A stretch of 64,000 nt of DNA from Lepidodermella squamata (taxonomy: Eukaryota; Gastrotricha). This document shows, in pieces, positions 58,601-64,000 of this stretch (the first letter of the stretch is position 1; each line of letters starts with the position of its first letter). Position numbers and translations under genes: made by a program. Where the stretch lies: assembly GCA_047495785.1 (NCBI GenBank), contig JBLDXI010000007.1:124001-188000 (forward strand). The letters run 5' to 3'. The notes under the pieces are model-generated. The model did not search any database. It was not told the DNA's origin and worked only from the letters and a program-made list of their open reading frames with translations.

Positions 58601-59938
58601 GATTTGACATTCGATTTATTTACGTCATAAATATTCATGCGTGTATAATGAGTGCGCATCAATTTAATGGGGAGTTTCGGCAAAATTGATGCGCATTTCG
58701 ATTAATGAGCCTCGCCCCCTGAGGCTTTTTGTGGCCACCGTGTAGATATGCCTTTATTTTTCTTAAAATTTTTGAAAAATTATGTGTAATTTTTGAAAAA
58801 TTTCATAATACTAAATCTGAGGACTCACAAAGCAGATACTTGATGTGCAAATGAGCCTCGTAAATTATCCGCTGAATTCCCAACTTAATGGAAAGAAGTT
58901 TTAAATTGCCAAAAATCAGGTAAATTTTTTAAAATCACCAAAATTTGTACACCAATAAAAAATCATCGTCTCAACATACATCTAAAATTTCAAAATTTTC
59001 TGAATTTAGGCCGATTTTCAGTCTTCGTCTAAAATGGTGCCGCATGCTTAATCAATAAAGTTTTTCTCATCAATAAGCTTCATTCGCAAGCTTCATTCTC
59101 ATCAATAAATTAATCTCATAATTTTCTCTCATTTTGAAAAAATTCAAAAACTTTTCGAAATATTTCGAACCAATTCTTAATGATTTCGTGCCGTACCGTT
59201 TTTTTTAAACATTGTGATTTATTTTTTCCTGCTCAGAATCGGTTGACGCTCATGTTAGTGATGATCGTGCTGATTTTCACGGTGTGCCAACTGCCGATCG
59301 CGATTCTCGCCATATACAGCCTGCTGAACGAGGAAAGCGTCAGCAATTTCGGCGTGCTGGTCATCTACTCGAACATTCTTGTCATCGTCTTCTCGACAAC
59401 TAACTTCGCCTTCTACTCAGCTTTCAGTCGCCGGTTCCGGCACACCCTAAAAGAGATGATTAAGCGGCTCAAGTTGACCATTCGCAAAAAATCGATTGCA
59501 TACGGCTTGACGAGCCGCAGCAGCGACACGACGCTAGGCGGCGGCGCGTTGAGCCTAGCTGGGCCGCCTGATCCGGCCTTGGTTTTCGGCAGACACCGGC
59601 GCACGCTAACGGCGGTTAGCAATCGCAGCAACAAACCGACGCCTGGCTCGGATTTGATGCGCCGCCATACTGACTACAAGCCGAAGAAGCCGCCATCTGC
59701 CGTCAGTGCCTCTGATCTCCTCAGCAATCATGATGTGATAAGCGAGGCTGACGAGCAGTCAAAGCCTATGCTGGCGTCGGAAGCGTCGGCGAACGGCGGT
59801 TATTCTGACGCATTACAGCAGCATCCTAATAATATTGGTGAGATTTCGCGGCCGGTGAATGGTGACCAAGTTCGTGCACTGCTGCGGCGTGTCACGACTG
59901 TGGATTTGCCCGAGGACCTGCCTGTCAGTGATGTTTAG
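55656..59938 (+). CDS. Rhodopsin-class GPCR, neuropeptide (FMRFamide-receptor-like)
   Basis: Exons 55656-56102, 56174-56379, 57655-58432 and 59237-59938 give 710 residues. Order: Ser/Thr-rich extracellular N-terminus (~100 residues), TM1 with GNIFSLFVLF, TM2 with LAAYD (Asp 2.50) across the first splice, TM3 with VTVFAMERLLAVYRPLK (ERL in place of DRY), TM4, a very long second extracellular loop (about 115 residues, Ser/Thr-rich), TM5 after the loop Cys in YCYYRTEF, long third intracellular loop, TM6 VLIFTVCQLPIAI, TM7 VFSTTNFAFYSAFSRRFR, and a C-tail of about 160 residues. Cys in SLVCRPL before TM3 and in YCYY form the usual disulfide. Ligand unknown; FMRFamide-type is a family guess. The first donor (56103, GTCGCT) is weak but is the only choice that keeps TM2 in frame. 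Confidence 0.8.
56380..57654 (+). other. Second GPCR intron, 1.3 kb
   Basis: Canonical GTGAGT donor and TTTTCTAG acceptor. No nested gene or repeat seen. Confidence 0.55.
58433..59236 (+). other. Third GPCR intron, 0.8 kb, with a hairpin
   Basis: GT donor and CTGCTCAG acceptor. Contains a 13-bp perfect hairpin: TGCGCATCAATTT at 58653-58665 pairing with 58683-58695, loop of 17 nt. Confidence 0.55.
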
Positions 59939-60399
59939 GGAACTCTACAAAGTCACACGGCTCAACTTGAACGAATTCATCGCTATCTTAGACGCGTATA
60001 TGTGCGACGCTTTCAAAAATTCATCGCGGTATATAATTGAAACTGTAACCAACCAATATTAAGACAGGTCTATTTTATTCAATTTACTATAAAAAAACAT
60101 CCTGGTATAGAGAACATTGCTGAAACAAAAAAGAATTAATTTATGACTGTATTTTTTGTAAAAAAAAAGTTTGCGGTGATTCTTGTTTTGATTTCAAACG
60201 GTCTATTCAAGTAAAGCGTTAGCTACTCTTATGTTGATGCTTCATCTATCACACATCCTTATTATTTTATCAAAAAATATGCCGTTGAATTGATGCATCT
60301 TATGTGCGCGACAAACATGACAAATTCTTTGTTAAAATCGATAAAGTTATCGGGGTTTTTCTTGATTGAAGGTACGAGAATAAATGAATTCGCGACGTT
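59939..60399. other. Convergent spacer between GPCR and channel genes
   Basis: 461 bp; contains both 3' UTRs. No other feature. Confidence 0.5.
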
Positions 60400-62180
60400 C
60401 TATTGGAAATCGCTGTACTCCATGATGTTGGTCAGATTTCGATAGTCGTCGTTCTCGCGGACTTGATAGGCGACGTATAAGCCAAAGGTCATAAATCCGA
60501 TGATGGTTGCAAGCGAATAGGTGTATAAACAGAGGCTATTTACGAACTCGCCGGTGATAGGCGGGAAGGCGAAGTGGTTGCTCTTTTGCTTTACAAGCTT
60601 CTCCGCCGAAGCTGGGCGAAAATCTCTAGCTATTTTCTTCGCAAAATTTATATCTGAATGACCCATGTGAGATGACAAACGGCGGCTGTAGGCCAGTCGC
60701 GTAACTGGACGCTCATCAGTCCTGTCCTCGTTTGCTTCCTTCAACTGCCTACTGATCGTGTATCGCATAATAAAGCAAGCCGCGACAGTTGAGAGAGAAG
60801 CGAGGACTATATAGCAAAAAACAAAAGGTAACAGCCAAAAAAAGAAAAAAAAATCGACAAACTGATATTATAGGCGAAGAAAACTAGAATCATAGGGACG
60901 TTGACGCTGCAATATAAGTTACAAGACTTAAACATTCAGTTAAGCTTATTGGAGCCAATTTTTACCTGGTTTGAGGCGTGGACATCGTAAAAAGGGTGTA
61001 GAGGAAAAAGTAGCCAAGAAGTCCACTGACAGCGGTGCTGACTTTTTCATCGCCATCAGCTACAATAAAATTCTTGAAGTTCCCGATGAAATTAAAGAGA
61101 GATATACTTACCTGCAATAACAAAGGCCGAACCAGTTTGAAGAGCTGTTGCAACTAAGGGATATGATTCATTATGGTGTTACTTTCCAAGGTCGCTTGGA
61201 AACCTACTTGATGGTATAACCACGGTCCAGGCGTAGTAGGAAGGTCGTCTATCTAGCCGATACCAGAATCTTATTGCAGGATCCCGCGATGGAACATCGA
61301 ACTTCTGCTGGGTCAGCTTCCACATTGGGTGATCACTGTCGCAACTGAAGCGAACAATCGCCGCTCTCGGCTCTTCTACAAGATAGATCAGCTGGTTAGT
61401 CCGTAATTGGGACGACTGCATGTAAAGATAGCAAAGTTGCTGGAAAATCGAAGTTGATTCGTCTTACTCAAGGTTTTCTAGTAAATTACTAACCGAGTCA
61501 AAGGGAAATAGAGTAGCATCGAAAGAGCACCCAAGATCGATGTGGATAGGAACTAGCCATTTCACCAAACCGTTGGCTTGAACAACGGCCGGGTACTTTT
61601 CCCACGCATCGGGGTATACAATCTGGGTTGCGCCATTTAGAATTTCGAAGTTGGGAAACCACATATTTCCGTCCAATTTCTGAACCACGGTCTCTGCCGA
61701 ACAATTTTCGGCGTCATTACCCGTCAACTGAAGCAGCGGGTTGTACCAAGTGAACTCAAATCTTTAAGGAATTTGCATCAGCCTTGGCTATGAGCCGGTA
61801 ATGAAATCATACCTGGTGGTTATGCTGACCTGCGAACTGGCGTCGGAAACATCGTCGACGGAGAAGATCACTAAGCGAACTTGCACTCGCATAGGAACTT
61901 CAGGTAGCAGTGCAGCGTCATCTTTTGTGTCGGCGATTTTCGCAAGCAATTGTCGGCCACATCTGTAACCTCTTGCAGTCGACGTTTCCGATCCATTTGC
62001 AGAGGTTACCGCCGTATTCTTATTAGCTACAACGCTTCCAACATTCGAGCTAGAATCTGCCAATACGTCATTGACTGCACCGTAGGCACTCTGGAAATTA
62101 GGCGGAAGCGTCGCAGCGTCCAACTTAAGAACTAGAACGGCTAAGGATAGGAGCAGCTTGCAGGCAACTGAAGGTGCCAT
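60400..62180 (-). CDS. Cys-loop ligand-gated ion channel subunit, cation-type pore
   Basis: Pentameric channel subunit. Seven exons on the minus strand (62180-61813, 61761-61494, 61439-61208, 61153-61112, 61059-60966, 60906-60863, 60806-60400) join in phase to 484 residues. N-terminal signal peptide (LLLSLAVLVLKLDA), an unusual Ser/Asn-rich spacer, then the ligand-binding domain with LDGNMWFPNFEILNGA, the Cys-loop C-SFDATLFPFDSQL-C with exactly 13 residues between Cys, M1 starting RRPSYYAWTVVIPS, M2 with GDEKV at its cytoplasmic end (Glu at the -1' ring, cation-type), M3 SVNVPMILVFFAYNI, a short intracellular loop, and M4. No vicinal Cys pair in loop C, so it is not a typical nicotinic alpha subunit. 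Ligand unknown. Confidence 0.88.
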
Positions 62181-63399
62181 TTTCGAGATAGAAACGCAAG
62201 TATCTGTAACAAGCGGAAAGTAACAAGCTTTGACGTAGAGTGCCTGATGAATATTATAGCATCGTACAGCTTTTACCATTCTCATCAAAAAATATTTGAT
62301 AACTTTAAAAACAAAAATATCTTCCCATGAGGTTGTTGTACGTTTTCGAAAACAATCGGCAGCCTGTTACAAAAAATCGACAGCGAAAATTAATTACAAT
62401 GTATGTAGGTAGTTGAAATTGACATTTTATAATTGATGAATGCACTTTGCACGTAGTACAGTCATTATTAATTATGCATCGGTCTGGAATTAAGAGCAGC
62501 TACGGCCAAGGACGCCCTGGAAATGGCTGCGAATCGGCAAGGGAGTTCGTATGGAAACACCCACTTTTTTGAAAGCTCGGAATTAAAATTGTTCAGGAGA
62601 GCTTGAGCTTGGAATGCTTCAATTCGCTGCAGATCGGTAATGGTCATTTGATAAAAATCTGGTTGTCGGCTTAGCTTTTCGACCTTGTCTCTTTCGGTGA
62701 TATTTTGCGGCTGAGACTAGCCGAAACAAAGCGCATTCCCAAGATAAACTGGAGCCCTAGATAGTCTACAAAGGCTGTATTAGCGGGTTACAGTATCAGC
62801 AGGACTCAGGCTTCAGGAAACGGCAGCTATGTATCGGAACGAACCCTAACTCAAAACGTGAGAGTAGAGGCTTCAGGATCAACTCACTAAAAGTGATCTT
62901 TGAGTTCCGTTAGCAAAAATATGGGACCTAAAGACTGGCTGCATCAATGCCGGGATTACTCACAAGGTCGATTTATGGGTTTCGAAGAGCACCAAATGCC
63001 TCGCTTCTGGGACTGCCCAGAAAGAGGTCTCCCGGAGTCTCGACGGCTCAATAATTGCAGTTCCAGGACCGCCAAGCTTACTAATAGTTAGCTTTTACCA
63101 AACTTACCTGCAGGTTGTACCTGTGGGGTATAGTTCTTCGAATACGAACGCAGCTTCTGATCTCTTCCCAAACTTTCCTATTCTTTTCCTTTCGCTCACT
63201 CTATGCCATTTTTATTCATTTTTATTCATTCTTTTATTCATTTTTATTCCAAACATTATTGCGAAGATTGCACTGATGCGGTCGTCGAAGCTATGGTTAA
63301 TAAATTACGATAGGTATTATTTGTGCTTATTTATTCTTGTTGCGATAGAAATAGCAAGAAAGTTGTCGAATAGTAAAGGCGGAAATGCGACAGTTTTTC
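62181..63399. other. Spacer with a WD40-like relic
   Basis: 1.2 kb between two minus-strand genes. The only protein-like signal is a plus-strand WD40-type fragment at 62915-63094. A strong GTAAGT donor on the minus strand at about 63110 has no exon I could support. Confidence 0.4.
62915..63094 (+). pseudogene. WD40-repeat-like fragment
   Basis: Reading 62915 onward gives LAKIWDLKTGCINAG and further on KCLASGTAQ and SRSLDGSIIAV, which looks like one and a half WD40 blades. It is preceded by an in-frame stop two codons upstream and there is no ATG. A TTCCGTTAG acceptor-like site lies directly in front, so an exon of an unseen gene is the alternative to a decayed copy. Confidence 0.3.
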
Positions 63400-64000
63400 T
63401 CATTTTGGGTCTCGGGCGCGCAAGTTACGGCAGTAGATGTCGCAGTAATTATTTTCAGATGGAAACCATGGCTGATGAACAAGACCGTCGCAGACATAAG
63501 TCTGTTTACACGTTTGATCCTGAGGGTTGTATTGAAATTGCACGTTTTGTATCGACGTGCATTTCGGGTCACTTTTCAGCTCGACGATACATCGCGTTTT
63601 CTTGTTGGGATCCAAAGATGGCGGGTTCACGATTCCCCAGTTAGGCGGCGGTGTTTCTAGAATGACGAGCCATTGAGTTATTGAATCAAAACTATTTCCA
63701 TCATACCTTGCTGAGCCGGTTGAGTCAAGAGCCACCACAAATTCGAAGGAGCAGGTGTTGTCGTACGAGTTGTATACCAAGGCAATGTCTGTGGAGTTTG
63801 ATACATCCAGGCCGGATACGTTTGACTGGGCGCCCTTGTAGTAGAAAGTGGAACTATCGGGAAAAATGTTTGGTAAGTCCATGCTGGAGCCGGAGTTGTA
63901 GTCGGCCTAGTTGTAAACCACCATTCGAATGGATAGGCAGTTGGCGGCGGTGGCGGTTGAGTCGTAGGTTTAGGAGTGGCTGTTGTAGAGAAAAGCCACT
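63400..64000 (-). CDS. Pro/Thr-rich protein with C-terminal Kunitz-like domain (5' part beyond window)
   Basis: Two exons on the minus strand: >64000-63707 and 63656-63400, joined over a 50-bp GT-AG intron. The upstream exon reads as a Thr/Pro/Trp repeat region with recurring TTRPTTTPAPAWTYQT-type units. The second exon encodes six Cys spaced C-9-C-16-C-5-C-15-C-3-C with FQYNPQDQTC and FPSENNYCDIYC, which resembles a divergent Kunitz/BPTI domain, a common secreted module in invertebrates. Usual Kunitz spacing is 8-15-7-12-3, so the fold is only likely. The reading frame open from an ATG at 63882 is a different frame over the upstream exon and was rejected. Probably extracellular; inhibitory function not shown. 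Confidence 0.6.

Noticed and set aside
63657-63882. Continuous minus-strand frame starting at the ATG at 63882
   Set aside because: Another frame over the same bases is a repeat-rich Thr/Pro/Trp sequence open to the window end, and a canonical 50-bp intron joins it to the Cys-rich exon.

Overview
This window is animal nuclear DNA. Genes lie on both strands, most are split by short introns (about 45-60 bp) with GT donors and T-rich TTTTCAG, TTTTAG or TTCTAG acceptors, and replication-dependent histone genes carry metazoan 3' stem-loops. Short introns, splice acceptors just upstream of many start codons, a WSC-domain xylosyltransferase and a CED-4-like protein suggest a small-genome ecdysozoan, most like a nematode or close relative. 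An intact NME5 gene (motile-cilium radial-spoke family) does not fit rhabditid nematodes, so I leave the taxon open. All gene models below were joined by hand from splice sites and reading phase; none was checked against transcripts or databases.

Layout. 0-1.3 kb: 5' two-thirds or more of eEF1A (-). 3.9-5.1 kb: ITPK1-like inositol phosphate kinase (+). 6.6-9.9 kb: peptide O-xylosyltransferase (+). 13.1-13.9 kb: IER (immediate early response) family gene (+), after a 3.2 kb gene-free stretch. 14.5-15.3 kb: NME5 (-). 16.6-19.8 kb: a tight same-strand trio, RPL27A, NDUFA6 and ASPSCR1/UBXN9. 20.9-23.6 kb: DNA topoisomerase I (-) with a long extra C-terminal tail. 25.3-34.5 kb: NTAN1, xylulokinase 1, two ankyrin-SOCS box genes, xylulokinase 2 (all +). 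34.6-39.3 kb: two tandem CYP4-type P450 genes (+). 39.4-41.5 kb: an orphan type II membrane protein and a small secreted protein (both -). 42.4-43.3 kb: an unrecognised two-exon gene (+). 43.7-47.1 kb: two divergent histone pairs, H2A(-)/H2B(+) and H4(-)/H3(+). 47.8-48.5 kb: a three-exon secreted His/Pro-rich protein (-). 49.4-52.9 kb: a CARD/NB-ARC/ankyrin protein (+). 55.7-59.9 kb: a rhodopsin-class GPCR (+). 60.4-62.2 kb: a seven-exon Cys-loop ligand-gated channel (-). 63.4-64 kb: 3' end of a Pro/Thr-rich, Kunitz-like gene (-).

Most interesting points: the CARD/NB-ARC/ankyrin protein, which looks like CED-4 through its nucleotide-binding region but has lost the P-loop lysine and ends in ankyrin repeats; an identical 40-nt block (stem-loop plus a non-purine palindromic element) downstream of all four histone genes; a xylulokinase paralogue lacking two expected sugar-binding residues; topoisomerase I with its low-complexity region at the C-terminus instead of the N-terminus; a hAT-type miniature transposon with an intact 8-bp target duplication; and a small secreted-protein gene recoverable only by joining three exons.

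Housekeeping genes (eEF1A, RPL27A, NDUFA6, histones, TOP1) sit beside signalling and accessory genes with no single pathway linking them. The likely functional groupings are the histone cluster, the possible RPL27A-NDUFA6-ASPSCR1 and NTAN1-XYLB-ASB transcription units, and the recent-looking duplications (XYLB, ASB, CYP4).
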